A stretch of DNA of 64,000 nt, from NCBI GenBank assembly GCA_029261995.1, contig JAJDAF010000029.1, positions 62,001 to 126,000 on the forward strand. Direction: 5' to 3'. How positions within the stretch are numbered: position 1 is the stretch's first letter; each line of letters starts with the position of its first letter. A program made the translations under genes and the position numbers. This DNA is from Candidatus Zhuqueibacterota bacterium. Lineage in GTDB: Bacteria > Zhuqueibacterota > Zhuqueibacteria > Oceanimicrobiales > Oceanimicrobiaceae. The notes below the pieces were generated by a model. The model made no database searches, had not been told where the DNA came from, and saw only the letters and a program-made list of their open reading frames with translations. Positions 34,001-43,346 of the stretch are shown in pieces.

Positions 34001-36314
34001 CGCCGCTACCCACACTCGCGGTGAATCTCAGTACATCGATGACGTGCCGCAACCTGAGGGCATGCTGCATGCCGCGGTTTTCGGCTCACCAATAGCACAT
34101 GGCCGACTGCTCACCATCGATTTGGACAAGGCGCGCGAAGTGCCTGGCGTGCGAACGATTCTGACTGCAGACGACATTCCGGGTGAAAATCAAGTCGGCG
34201 CGCTAATCGCAGACGAGATGCTACTGGCTGAATCTACGGTCCACTTTGTTGGAGAGCCGATCGCGCTCGTATTGGCGGAAACTCCGGCGACTGCGCACAA
34301 AGCGGCACAAATGATCTCTGTAGAAACAGAAGCGTTACCCGTCATAACTGACCCGCGCGTGGCATTCGAAAAGGGCGAAATTATAGGCGCGACCCGCACC
34401 TTCGTGCTCGGCGACGTTGACCAGGCCTGGAAGGATTGCGATGTCGTGGTCGAAGGCAGTTGTGAGATTGCAGGTCAGGAGCACCTCTATCTCGAGACAC
34501 AACGCGCGCGTGCCGTTCCGCGAGAAGACGGCTGCCTGCAAATCTACGCTTCGACCCAGAGTCCGTACGCCGTGCAGAAAGGCGTGGCGCGTATTCTCGG
34601 TCTGCCGCACCACAAGGTCGAAGTTGATGTAAAACGGTTGGGTGGTGGTTTTGGCGGCAAGGAAGATCAGGCCACGCATTGGGCTTGTCTGGCCGCCCTC
34701 GGCGCGCAGATAACAGGCAAAGCAATTGAACTGGTGCTACCCCGACACCAGGACATGGTCATGACAGGCAAGCGCCACCCCTATTCATCTGACTACAAAA
34801 TCGGCCTCAAGCAGGATGGCAAAATTGTAGCCTATGAAGCGCGACACTATCAAAATGCCGGCGCAGCCGCGGACCTTTCGCCGGCGATCCTGGAGAGGAC
34901 GCTGTTTCACAGCACCAACGCCTATTTCATTCCCAATGTGCGGGCGTTCGCTGCCTCGTGCCGCACCAATCTGCCACCGAACACGGCATTCCGGGGTTTC
35001 GGTGGCCCGCAGGGTATGTTTGTTATCGAAAGCGCAATCACCAAAGCGGCCGAAACTCTGGAGGTGACGCGCGAAGAGATTCAACTCAAGAACCTGCTGC
35101 AAGACCATGACATTTTCCCCTACGGCCAGCAGGTCCACGACGCCAACATCAGGCGGACATGGCAAGAGGCCGAGAAGTCATTTAAGCTGAAAAACCTGCA
35201 GAAACGAATCCGCGAATTCAACGATAACCACTTCGAGAAAAAGAAGGGCTTCGCGATCATGCCGATCTGCTTCGGCATATCGTTCACCGCGACCTTTCTG
35301 AACCAGGCAGGTGCGCTCGTCCATGTTTACACGGATGGCAGTGTGAGCGTTTCGACCGGTGGTGTCGAGATGGGACAGGGATTGATCACAAACCTGGCAA
35401 AGATCGCTGCCACGGCGTTCGGAATCGATGAGGCACGGGTCAAGGTCGAGACGACCAACACTACGCGAGTAGCCAACATGTCCCCAAGCGCGGCGAGCGC
35501 TACGACTGACTTGAATGGCAACGCAACCCTGGCCGCGGCGTCTGAGATTTTGCAGCGGCTCAAATCGTTTGCGGTGAAGGAGCTGAATCTCTCGCATCCG
35601 GAGCGCCTGACCATCGAGAAAGAAACGCTGCTGTTCGAGGGCAAAGAGACTGGCTGGACCTGGCAAAAGCTGGTACAGTCCGCCTATTTCAACCGCGTCG
35701 ATTTATCGGCGCACGGCTTCTACGCCACGCCCGGCGTCTGGTTTAACAAGGACAAAGAAAAGGGCCATCCGTTTGCCTACCACGTCTTTGGAACGGCGGC
35801 ATTCGAGGTGACGGTCGATTGTCTGCGCGGCACTTATGAAATCGACAAGACGAAAATCGTGCACGACCTCGGCCGCCCCATGAACGAACTGATCGACCGT
35901 GGCCAGATTGAGGGTGGCCTGGCGCAAGGTCTCGGCTGGATGACGTTGGAGGAGCTCAAATTCGACGACCAGGGTCGATACCTTTCAAATTCCCTGGCGA
36001 GCTACAAAGTCCCGGATGTCTTTTTCATGCCCGACGATCTTGAAATCAAATTGCTGGAAAATGTCAACAATACCTGGGGACCGTACGGCACGAAAGCTGT
36101 CGGAGAACCGCCGCTCATGTATGGCATCGGGGTATTTTTTGCTCTGCAAGACGCGATGCGAGCCTTCCGGCCGGAGATGCCGTTGACGTTCGACACCCCC
36201 ATGACACCTGAGAAAGTCCTGATGCAATTGCACCGCGATGAAATCGAGGGCTTTAAGACAGATAGCGATGTCATGGCAGACCATCAAGAACAACCGGTGA
36301 AAGAGACTGAATAA
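33987..36314 (+). CDS. xdhB: Xanthine dehydrogenase large subunit (molybdopterin-binding)
   Basis: 775 aa with the aldehyde oxidase/xanthine dehydrogenase Mo-domain. Cofactor-binding words: GGGFGGKEDQ (about 219-228), FRGFGGPQG (about 335), GVEMGQGL (about 464). The catalytic base lies in KAVGEPPLMYG (Glu about 706), the GEPPL word of true xanthine dehydrogenases rather than CO dehydrogenase or nicotinate hydroxylase. It hydroxylates hypoxanthine or xanthine (to urate) with water oxygen. Downstream SsnA, YgfK-like and XdhD-like genes on the same strand suggest that urate is channelled to an anaerobic breakdown route. Cofactor-maturation genes (XdhC-like) are absent from the window. Confidence 0.92.
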   Translation: MKHIDAATHTRGESQYIDDVPQPEGMLHAAVFGSPIAHGRLLTIDLDKAREVPGVRTILTADDIPGENQVGALIADEMLLAESTVHFVGEPIALVLAETPATAHKAAQMISVETEALPVITDPRVAFEKGEIIGATRTFVLGDVDQAWKDCDVVVEGSCEIAGQEHLYLETQRARAVPREDGCLQIYASTQSPYAVQKGVARILGLPHHKVEVDVKRLGGGFGGKEDQATHWACLAALGAQITGKAIELVLPRHQDMVMTGKRHPYSSDYKIGLKQDGKIVAYEARHYQNAGAAADLSPAILERTLFHSTNAYFIPNVRAFAASCRTNLPPNTAFRGFGGPQGMFVIESAITKAAETLEVTREEIQLKNLLQDHDIFPYGQQVHDANIRRTWQEAEKSFKLKNLQKRIREFNDNHFEKKKGFAIMPICFGISFTATFLNQAGALVHVYTDGSVSVSTGGVEMGQGLITNLAKIAATAFGIDEARVKVETTNTTRVANMSPSAASATTDLNGNATLAAASEILQRLKSFAVKELNLSHPERLTIEKETLLFEGKETGWTWQKLVQSAYFNRVDLSAHGFYATPGVWFNKDKEKGHPFAYHVFGTAAFEVTVDCLRGTYEIDKTKIVHDLGRPMNELIDRGQIEGGLAQGLGWMTLEELKFDDQGRYLSNSLASYKVPDVFFMPDDLEIKLLENVNNTWGPYGTKAVGEPPLMYGIGVFFALQDAMRAFRPEMPLTFDTPMTPEKVLMQLHRDEIEGFKTDSDVMADHQEQPVKETE

Positions 36315-36345
36315 TAATCTCTCCGGCAACGCTAAGAGCGCATCC

Positions 36346-37686
36346 ATGCTAATCCACAACGTCAAAATCTTCACCAATGATGACAGCAACACTATCCTGA
36401 CCGGTCAGGCAGTGCTCATCAGTGACCGCAATATTCTTGAAGTTGGGCCTGAACCAGGACTCCTGGAAGCTAATCCCCGTGCCCGGCGGTTGGATGGTGG
36501 TGGCAAACTCCTAATGCCCGGTTTCATCAATTGCCACAACCACTTCTACGGCACATTTGCCCGCGGACTAGCGCTGAGCAAGGCGCCGCAAGACTTCCAC
36601 CAGATTCTGCAATACCTGTGGTGGAAACTGGACTCGGCTCTCGACCTTAAATCAATTTACTACAGCACCATTGTGCCGACCATTTCTGCAATCAGAAACG
36701 GCGTCACCGCGGTTATCGACCACCACGCAAGTCCAAACGCCGTGGAAGGCAGCCTCGACAAAATCGAAGAAGCCATGGCTTTGCTCGGGCTGCGCGGGAT
36801 TCTGTGCTATGAAATGTCTGACCGCGACGGCCATCAAAACTGTCAGCTCGGCCTCGAGGAGAATGCGCGCTACATCCAAAAATGCCGTTCCGCGAAACGG
36901 CTGAATCCCGACCATCTCTTCGATGGCATGGTTGGACTGCACGCATCATTTACACTCGATGACGGTTCGCTGAAACGTGCCGCGGAACTGGGTTGGTCTA
37001 CCGATCGCGGCTGTCACATACACATGCTTGAGGATGCCGTAGATCGCAAACTTACGCTGGAAAAGTATGGCCGAGGCGTCGGCGAACGGTTGGCGGACGA
37101 CGGCATTCTCGGAGAAAAATCCATCGCGGCGCACGGGGTTCATCTCGATGAGCGAGAAATTGAATTGCTGGCCGTGACCGATACCATTGCGATTCACAAT
37201 CCGCAATCCAACATGAACAACGCGGTCGGACGAACCAATGTTTTCCGCTTGCTTGAAAAAGACATCTTAGTTGGGATGGGAACTGACGGCATGTCAGCGG
37301 ACATCAAGCCCGACGCACGCACGGCGAATCTTGTGCACAAGCACGATCTCAAAGACTCGAACATCGGCTGGGACGAATTTCAGCAGGTTCTCCTGAAGAA
37401 CAACCCGAAAATCTACCAACGGCTCACCGGCCAGAAGGTTGGAAGAATCGAAGCCGGCTACCTTGCGGATGTCATTGTGGTAGACTACTTCCCTCCTACT
37501 CCCATGACGTCTGACAATTTCTGGGGCCATTTTCTCTTTGGGATCGTGGATGCACCGGTCGATACGACTATCGTAAATGGTCGCCTGATCATGCTCAACA
37601 AACAGATAGCCGGTCTGGATGAGGAGGGCATTGCGGCCCACGCACGTGAGTGTGCTGAGGAGGTGTGGCGGAGATTTGAAAATTAG
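36346..37686 (+). CDS. ssnA: SsnA-type amidohydrolase (purine-pathway aminohydrolase)
   Basis: 446 aa, usual length for the amidohydrolase/chlorohydrolase group. Metal-binding residues: HxH in INCHNHFYG (about 65-68), a His in VGLHASFTL, a His in HIHMLED, and Asp in GMGTDGMSADI. The FYGTFARGL word after the HxH, and DHHASP, are typical of SsnA. It starts 31 nt after xdhB. SsnA occurs with ygfK, xdhD and hyuA in E. coli and in urate-degrading anaerobes, where it is thought to open or deaminate a purine-derived ring. The exact substrate is unproven. Confidence 0.9.
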   Translation: MLIHNVKIFTNDDSNTILTGQAVLISDRNILEVGPEPGLLEANPRARRLDGGGKLLMPGFINCHNHFYGTFARGLALSKAPQDFHQILQYLWWKLDSALDLKSIYYSTIVPTISAIRNGVTAVIDHHASPNAVEGSLDKIEEAMALLGLRGILCYEMSDRDGHQNCQLGLEENARYIQKCRSAKRLNPDHLFDGMVGLHASFTLDDGSLKRAAELGWSTDRGCHIHMLEDAVDRKLTLEKYGRGVGERLADDGILGEKSIAAHGVHLDEREIELLAVTDTIAIHNPQSNMNNAVGRTNVFRLLEKDILVGMGTDGMSADIKPDARTANLVHKHDLKDSNIGWDEFQQVLLKNNPKIYQRLTGQKVGRIEAGYLADVIVVDYFPPTPMTSDNFWGHFLFGIVDAPVDTTIVNGRLIMLNKQIAGLDEEGIAAHARECAEEVWRRFEN

Positions 37687-37968
37687 AACTTCCAAAGAAG
37701 GGAGCCACGGATTTCGTCGACTTACACGGATGTTGATGACGACTTTTCTGCAAGAGAACGGTAGACTTCCCAACATCGGTACAGACCGTACATTTGATGG
37801 ATGGGTTGACCTGGTGGTCTAGGATTCTATTCTCAGGATTTTCTACACTTTCTCTTCTCGCCCCCGTGTCGCCTGCGTTAGCACCTAAGAAGAGTGGGAA
37901 GACACCTTGTAAACTGTCCAAAAAATCACTACGTTAGTGGAGACAGTACGAATCAAAGGAGATGTTTT
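37687..37968. repeat. Intergenic region with a CCACGGATT-type repeat fragment
   Basis: GAGCCACGGATTTCGTCGAC and ACACGGATGTTGATG (37700-37736) match the left end of the family at 15800 and 17371. The rest, to the antitoxin start, holds no gene. It may be the scar by which the toxin-antitoxin pair entered the cluster. Confidence 0.45.
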
Positions 37969-38196
37969 ATGAGTCTAGGCTCGTCCATCGATCTGAATCA
38001 ATTGAAGCGCTTGATTGGGCAGCGCAACATTGATGAAAAATTAGAGCTAATTCGCGTACTTGAAAAAGACACCTACCCGATTCGCTTTCGTCGGCTGTTG
38101 AAACGCATGAGAATTGATGATCTGTCCTACGATGAGATTACATCTGAAGTGGAGTCTATAAGAACGCAGCGATATAATGCCAAGAAAAGAGCCTAG
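37969..38196 (+). CDS. Putative antitoxin of a PIN toxin-antitoxin pair
   Basis: About 75 aa from the ATG at 37969 (AAAGGAG upstream); the frame is open to 37894 but the upstream part lies in repeat sequence. The protein is small, charged and helical (KRLIGQRNIDEKLELIRVL, DDLSYDEITSEVESIRTQRYNAKKRA). I do not recognise a DNA-binding fold with certainty. Its last 20 nt overlap the start of the PIN-domain gene, a typical toxin-antitoxin arrangement, and that context is the basis for the call. Confidence 0.65.
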   Translation: MSLGSSIDLNQLKRLIGQRNIDEKLELIRVLEKDTYPIRFRRLLKRMRIDDLSYDEITSEVESIRTQRYNAKKRA

Positions 38197-38599
38197 AGTT
38201 GTAATTGATACGAATATTTGGGTCAGCTTTCTCATTGGCAAAGAGCTTTCAGGCTTGGATAATTTCATCATTGACAATCGTATTCAAATGCTACTAAGCG
38301 ATGAACTTCTTGAGGAGATGAGTGAGGTTCTGCATCGACCACGATTTCAAAGGTACTTCACTCTAGATGTGATTAACGAGTTCGTCGCCCTTCTCATTGG
38401 CAAAGTTGAGATCGTTGAGATAACTGAGACTTTCGATGCCTGTCGCGATCCAAAAGATAATTTTCTTCTTGATCTCTGTGTTTCAGTGAAGGCAGACTAC
38501 CTGATGACAGGAGACGAAGATCTCCTCGTTTTGAATCCGTTCAAAGGCATTCAAATCATCGACTACAATTCGTTTCAGAGTGCCTTAGAGAAACTCTAG
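38177..38599 (+). CDS. PIN-domain toxin (COG1569-like ribonuclease)
   Basis: 140 aa PIN domain. Conserved acidic residues: Asp in VVIDTNIWVSF (about 10), Glu in SDELLEEMSEVL (about 46), Asp in CRDPKDNFLLDL (about 94-99), Asp in DYLMTGDEDLL (about 112-114). PIN toxins cleave RNA through Mg2+ ions held by these acids. The start overlaps the antitoxin by 20 nt. The pair lies inside the purine gene cluster (between ssnA and the ygfK homologue) with codon and AT content closer to a recent insertion than to the flanking genes. Confidence 0.88.
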   Translation: MPRKEPRVVIDTNIWVSFLIGKELSGLDNFIIDNRIQMLLSDELLEEMSEVLHRPRFQRYFTLDVINEFVALLIGKVEIVEITETFDACRDPKDNFLLDLCVSVKADYLMTGDEDLLVLNPFKGIQIIDYNSFQSALEKL

Positions 38600-38719
38600 A
38601 TCTTTCCAACGCATCAGATGTGGTCCAATCAACCCGTGGAGCGATAAGGATGGCAGCGACTTCTTGGCCCGCTTCTTATCATCTCAAGGTATCTTCAAAC
38701 TACTACTTTCCAACATCTC

Positions 38720-40666
38720 ATGGCTGAACTCAAAGGCATAAAACTCGCGACCCATCTCGACAGCATCGTCGATGAATTCGAAGCGACGGAAAGCATTTAC
38801 GGCTTTCCCCGACGCAAAATGTACATGGGTTTCGATGGTCTCGACCTTGGCGTCGATTTTCATGGTCAACGGGCAGAAACGCTGCTCGGACCGGCGGCCG
38901 GACCGCACACCCAGATGGCGCAGAACATCATTCTCGCCTTTCTGGGCGGCAGCAGAATCATGGAGCTGAAGACCGTTCAGATTCTCGACCAGCTCGAAAT
39001 TCCACGTCCCTGCATCGACATTCGAAACATCGGATACAACGTTGAGTGGTCACAGGAATTGCGGCTGCAGGAATCCCTGGACGAATATGTGACCGCCTGG
39101 GTGCTACTCAAGCTGATCGAGGAACTGGAACTGCTGGGAGTGCCGAAAGGCAACCCTTTTTACAACACCATCTTTGACATCTCCGTCGGCTACGATTTGA
39201 AAGGGATTCGGTCGCCGCAAATGAACGACTGGCTGACCAAAATCAAGAACGCCGGCCCGGCAATTGACGAGCGACTGCAGTCTCTGCCCGCCCGATTCAA
39301 ACACCTGAAGCGCACCGCAATCCCGCCGCAAATCTCGAATTCGATTACACTTTCAACTTTCCATGGCTGCCCGGCAGACGAAATCGAAGCCATGGTCGAA
39401 CATTTGATCGGCAAGCATGGATTTCATGTCATCGTCAAGATGAACCCGACGATTCTGGGATACAAACGGGTCCAGGAAACTCTTATCGAGCGCCTCGGCT
39501 ACCACAGTGTCGAACTCGATCCTGCGGCATTCGAACATGACATTTCCTTCGCTGAAGCCACAGAAATGATGAAGCGGCTTCAGCAATTCGCCCGCAGGCA
39601 CAAGGTGAATCTTGGCGCAAAATTTACCAATACGCTGGTGGTCAAGAACAACCAGCCGATCTTTTCTGACGAGGTCATGTATTTGTCCGGGGCCCCGCTG
39701 CATGTACTGGCCATGACCGCGTTACACGAGTTCCGCTTGGAGATGGGCGCCAGCTTTCCGATCTCATTCTCGGCCGGAATCACCAAGCACAACTTTGTGG
39801 ATGCAGTCATCTGCAACCTGCGACCCGTCTCCACCTGCACAGACCTGCTGAAGGAGGGCGGCTACACAAGATTGTTCGATTACCTGCGTCGCCTGCAGAC
39901 CGCGATGAAAACTGCGGGCCGCCACGACATTGAGTCATTCATCCGCTCGCAAGCGGGGGTCGCCGACTTGGCTGTTGCTGGTATAAAGAATGCCAACCGT
40001 ATCGTCCCTGCGCTCGCAGACAACAAGATCTACCACCAGTCCTCCAATGAGAATACGCCACCCAAAATCGACAGCCGGCTCGAGCTATTCGACTGCATCA
40101 CCTGCAACAAGTGCATTCCTGTTTGTCCCAATGCCGCCAACTTCGCCATTCCGACCCACAAAACAGACGTTGCAATGACTCATTTTACGGTGGAAAACGG
40201 CCAGCTCAAACCAGATAATGGCGAGCGCTTTGTCATCGAAAAAGAAAGCCAAATCGCCAACCTGGCCGACTTCTGCAACGAGTGCGGCGATTGCGACACC
40301 TACTGCCCCGAACACGGCGGGCCCTTTATTGAGAAGCCGAGATTTTTTTCTTCGATAGAGACCTTCCAGCAATTCGAGGACCACGATGGATTCTTTCTGA
40401 AGAGCCGCAACTCGATGATTGGCCGGATCAACGGCTCGCACTTCGAACTCGATTTCGATGAAGGCAGTTCGGAGTTCAACTGGTCTTCATCAGCCTTCCA
40501 GTTGCGGTTCGATTTGCACAACAACCTACTCGGGAGCACACTCGCTGCAGAGAAATCAGCGCTTACCAGAATCGATGTGAGACCCTACCTCATCATGAGA
40601 ACGCTTCTGGAAGGCATCCGGGAAAGCAGAGCCTATCCAAAATCTGTCCTACTGCCAAAATCCTGA
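38720..40666 (+). CDS. ygfK: YgfK-like iron-sulfur protein lacking the FAD/NAD(P) module
   Basis: 648 aa. Residues 1 to about 440 form a dihydroorotate-dehydrogenase-like barrel (GAAGPHTQMAQN-type region LLGPAAGPHTQMAQNI, IELKTVQ-type word MELKTVQILD, STFHGCPADEIEAM, VKMNPTILGYKRV, GAKFTNTLVV, LRPVSTCTDLLKEGGY). Two ferredoxin clusters follow: CITCNKCIPVCPNAAN (about 459-474) and CNECGDCDTYCPEHGG (about 519-534). E. coli YgfK, about 1030 aa, has in addition a pyridine-nucleotide-disulfide oxidoreductase (FAD/NAD(P)) module of roughly 350-400 aa, which is absent here. YgfK is linked to reduction of urate in anaerobic purine breakdown. This version probably needs an external electron donor, possibly ferredoxin. 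Confidence 0.88.
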   Translation: MAELKGIKLATHLDSIVDEFEATESIYGFPRRKMYMGFDGLDLGVDFHGQRAETLLGPAAGPHTQMAQNIILAFLGGSRIMELKTVQILDQLEIPRPCIDIRNIGYNVEWSQELRLQESLDEYVTAWVLLKLIEELELLGVPKGNPFYNTIFDISVGYDLKGIRSPQMNDWLTKIKNAGPAIDERLQSLPARFKHLKRTAIPPQISNSITLSTFHGCPADEIEAMVEHLIGKHGFHVIVKMNPTILGYKRVQETLIERLGYHSVELDPAAFEHDISFAEATEMMKRLQQFARRHKVNLGAKFTNTLVVKNNQPIFSDEVMYLSGAPLHVLAMTALHEFRLEMGASFPISFSAGITKHNFVDAVICNLRPVSTCTDLLKEGGYTRLFDYLRRLQTAMKTAGRHDIESFIRSQAGVADLAVAGIKNANRIVPALADNKIYHQSSNENTPPKIDSRLELFDCITCNKCIPVCPNAANFAIPTHKTDVAMTHFTVENGQLKPDNGERFVIEKESQIANLADFCNECGDCDTYCPEHGGPFIEKPRFFSSIETFQQFEDHDGFFLKSRNSMIGRINGSHFELDFDEGSSEFNWSSSAFQLRFDLHNNLLGSTLAAEKSALTRIDVRPYLIMRTLLEGIRESRAYPKSVLLPKS

Positions 40667-40692
40667 CCATCCCAAACAACAGAAGGCATTAC

Positions 40693-43254
40693 ATGCGATT
40701 CCAGCTCAACGGAAAACAAAAAGAATTCAATGGCGACCCAAAACTCAGCTTGCTTGCCTATCTCCGCGACATCGAGAACATCATCTCCCCCAAAGATGGC
40801 TGCTCACCCCAGGCGTCTTGCGGATGCTGTGTCGTGCAACTCAACGAGCGCGCCGTGCTTGCGTGCGTCATTCCAATGGAGAAAGTGGAGTCTGGAACCG
40901 TGCTCACCATCGAAGGTTTGCCGGAAACGACGCAAGATATTTTCGCGCAATCCTTTCTCGAAAAGGGCGGCGTGCAATGTGGTTTTTGCATTCCGGGAAT
41001 CGTGATGCAGGCCAAAGTTCTGCTTGACCACAATCCGGCGCCCACGCAGTCTGAAATTTCGAATGCCCTGACACCTCATTTGTGCCGTTGCACGGGCTAC
41101 AAAAAAATCGAAGAGTCCATCCTCGAAGCAGCGTCCCGGCTGCAGAACAACAAGGCCGGGCAGGCCACCGTTTGCGGCGGAAAGGTCGGGCAGCGCCTGC
41201 AAAAGTACGACTCCTACGATGTAGTTCTCGGGCGCCGGCCATTCGTGGCGGATTTGCGGTTTGACGGCATGCTGTTCGGCGCTCTGAAGTTGAGCGACCA
41301 CCCGCGAGCAAAAGTCTTGAAAATGGATACATCACAAGCTGAGTCTCTGCCCGGCGTCACTCGCATTTTCACTGCGGCAGACATTCCGGGTGACCGCCAC
41401 ATCGGGCTCATTGTGCAGGATTGGCCGGTGATGGTCGCCGTGGGGGAAACGACGCGATACGTGGGAGACGTGCTATCCGGCGTGGTGGCGGAAAGCGAAG
41501 AAATTGCGAGGAGAGCCGTCGAACTTATTCGAGTTGAATATGATGTGCTCACTCCCGTGACCGATCCTCATGAGGCCTTGAAATCCGGCGCTGCCAGGAT
41601 CCACGAACGTGGCAACCTGCTCTCAGAAACCGTGGTCAAACGCGGGGACGCTGACTCTACCCTGAAAGACGCGGCATTCGTTGCCACCGGCAGATTTCAA
41701 ACCCAGACGATTGAACATGCCTTCATGGAGCCGGAGAGTTGCGTTGCGCGGCCCTGGCAGGACGGCGTCGAAGCCTTTTCGCAGGGCCAGGGCGTGTATG
41801 AAGATCGCAAGCAAATCGCGCGGATTCTGGGACTCAAGGAGGACAAAACCAAAGTGGTGCTGGTTCCCAACGGCGGCGGTTTCGGAGGGAAAGAAGATTT
41901 GAGCGTGCAGGGACACGCTTCTCTGTTCGCCCACTTGCTGAAACGTCCGGTCAAAGTCACTCTGACCCGCGATGAATCGATTAGGATGCACCCGAAACGC
42001 CATCCGCTGTGGATGGATTACGAACTCGGCTGCAGCAAAGAAGGCAAACTCACTGCCGTCAAAGCCAGAATAATCGGAGACACAGGTGCTTACGCCTCAG
42101 TTGGCATGAAGGTATTGGAACGCTCGGCCGGCCACGCCACCGGCGCTTACTACGTGCCGGTCGTAGACGTTGAAAGCCGCGCCGTTTATACCAACAATAT
42201 CCCAAACGGCGCCATGCGCGGATTTGGCGTCAACCAGGTCGCCTTTGCGGTCGAAAGCCTGATCGACGAACTCTGCGAAAAAGGAGGCTTCGACCGTTGG
42301 CAATTCCGCTACGACAATGCACTTCAGGCAGGCCAAACCACATCGACGGGTCAGATTCTTGACCACGCCGCCGGCGCAAAAGCAACGCTCCTGGCAGTGA
42401 AAGATGTTTTCCAGCAAGCCAAGTTTGCGGGGCTGGCGTGCGGCATCAAAAACACCGGCATCGGCAACGGCATGCCCGACATTGGCCGCGCAAAAATCGT
42501 TATCGATTCCCCCGAAAAAATCATCCTGCAGCATGGCTGGACAGAGATGGGCCAGGGTGTGCACACCATGGCCGTGCAGATGTTCTGTCAGGAAACCGGC
42601 ATCGACCCGGCGATCGTTGAAGTCCGGGTTGAGACAACGGATGACACCGCCTGCGGCATGACCACGGCCTCGCGCGGCACCTCGCTTGTGGGAAATGCCA
42701 TGGTCGTCGCCTGCCAGAAACTCAAGAAAGACCTTGAAACGCGGTCGCTCAGCGAGCTGGAAGGCCGGGAATATGCCGGTGAATGGACCTGTGACTGGAC
42801 CACCAAACCTGGAACGAATACCGACAATCCCATCACCCACTATTCCTACAGCTACGCCGCTCAAGTCGTGCTGCTCAACGATACCGGCCAGGTTGAAAAA
42901 GTAGTGGCTGCCCACGATGCGGGAAGAATTATTAATCCAACATTGTTTGAAGGACAGATTCAAGGCTCGATTCACATGGGCTTGGGTTATGCTCTGACGG
43001 AAAATTTTATTCAGGAAGATGGCGTGCCGAAAAGCACACGGCTGCGAAAATGCGGGGTCCTGCGCGCCAAAGAAACACCGGAAATCGAAGTGATTGGCAT
43101 TGAAGTTCACGACCCCAACGGCCCGTTTGGTGCCAAAGGCGTTGGTGAAATTGGCCTGGTTCCAACGGCTGGCGCGGTCGCAAACGCGTTCTGTCGATAT
43201 GATGGAATTCGCCGCTACAAGCTTCCGATGCAAGCCCCTGATCCACTCTCTTGA
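40693..43254 (+). CDS. xdhD: XdhD-like molybdenum hydroxylase (2Fe-2S plus Mo-domain fusion, no FAD domain)
   Basis: 853 aa. N-terminal 2Fe-2S domain (CSPQASCGCCVVQ, about 37-49), helical 2Fe-2S (CGFCIPGIVMQ, about 96; LCRCTGYKK, about 134), then after a linker at about 155-170 the two-part Mo-binding region (NGGGFGGKEDL about 394, AMRGFGVNQ about 507, MGQGVHTMA, catalytic GAKGVGEIGL about 814). The fused order without FAD is that of XdhD and the selenium-dependent hydroxylase group 1. Those enzymes need selenium-loading factors; none is in the window. It starts 26 nt after the ygfK homologue, so the pair probably forms a redox unit on purines. Confidence 0.9.
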   Translation: MRFQLNGKQKEFNGDPKLSLLAYLRDIENIISPKDGCSPQASCGCCVVQLNERAVLACVIPMEKVESGTVLTIEGLPETTQDIFAQSFLEKGGVQCGFCIPGIVMQAKVLLDHNPAPTQSEISNALTPHLCRCTGYKKIEESILEAASRLQNNKAGQATVCGGKVGQRLQKYDSYDVVLGRRPFVADLRFDGMLFGALKLSDHPRAKVLKMDTSQAESLPGVTRIFTAADIPGDRHIGLIVQDWPVMVAVGETTRYVGDVLSGVVAESEEIARRAVELIRVEYDVLTPVTDPHEALKSGAARIHERGNLLSETVVKRGDADSTLKDAAFVATGRFQTQTIEHAFMEPESCVARPWQDGVEAFSQGQGVYEDRKQIARILGLKEDKTKVVLVPNGGGFGGKEDLSVQGHASLFAHLLKRPVKVTLTRDESIRMHPKRHPLWMDYELGCSKEGKLTAVKARIIGDTGAYASVGMKVLERSAGHATGAYYVPVVDVESRAVYTNNIPNGAMRGFGVNQVAFAVESLIDELCEKGGFDRWQFRYDNALQAGQTTSTGQILDHAAGAKATLLAVKDVFQQAKFAGLACGIKNTGIGNGMPDIGRAKIVIDSPEKIILQHGWTEMGQGVHTMAVQMFCQETGIDPAIVEVRVETTDDTACGMTTASRGTSLVGNAMVVACQKLKKDLETRSLSELEGREYAGEWTCDWTTKPGTNTDNPITHYSYSYAAQVVLLNDTGQVEKVVAAHDAGRIINPTLFEGQIQGSIHMGLGYALTENFIQEDGVPKSTRLRKCGVLRAKETPEIEVIGIEVHDPNGPFGAKGVGEIGLVPTAGAVANAFCRYDGIRRYKLPMQAPDPLS

Positions 43255-43346
43255 ACGCACCCAATCTTCAGGAATTTTAATTGACTTTTGCGGCGCAAAA
43301 CACTATCTGAAATGATGCCTGAAACCATTGAACCGACCGAATTGGC

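Noticed and set aside
42097-43260. Long minus-strand frame of 387 codons
   Set aside because: Antisense shadow of the XdhD-like gene, whose Fe-S and Mo motifs are unambiguous.
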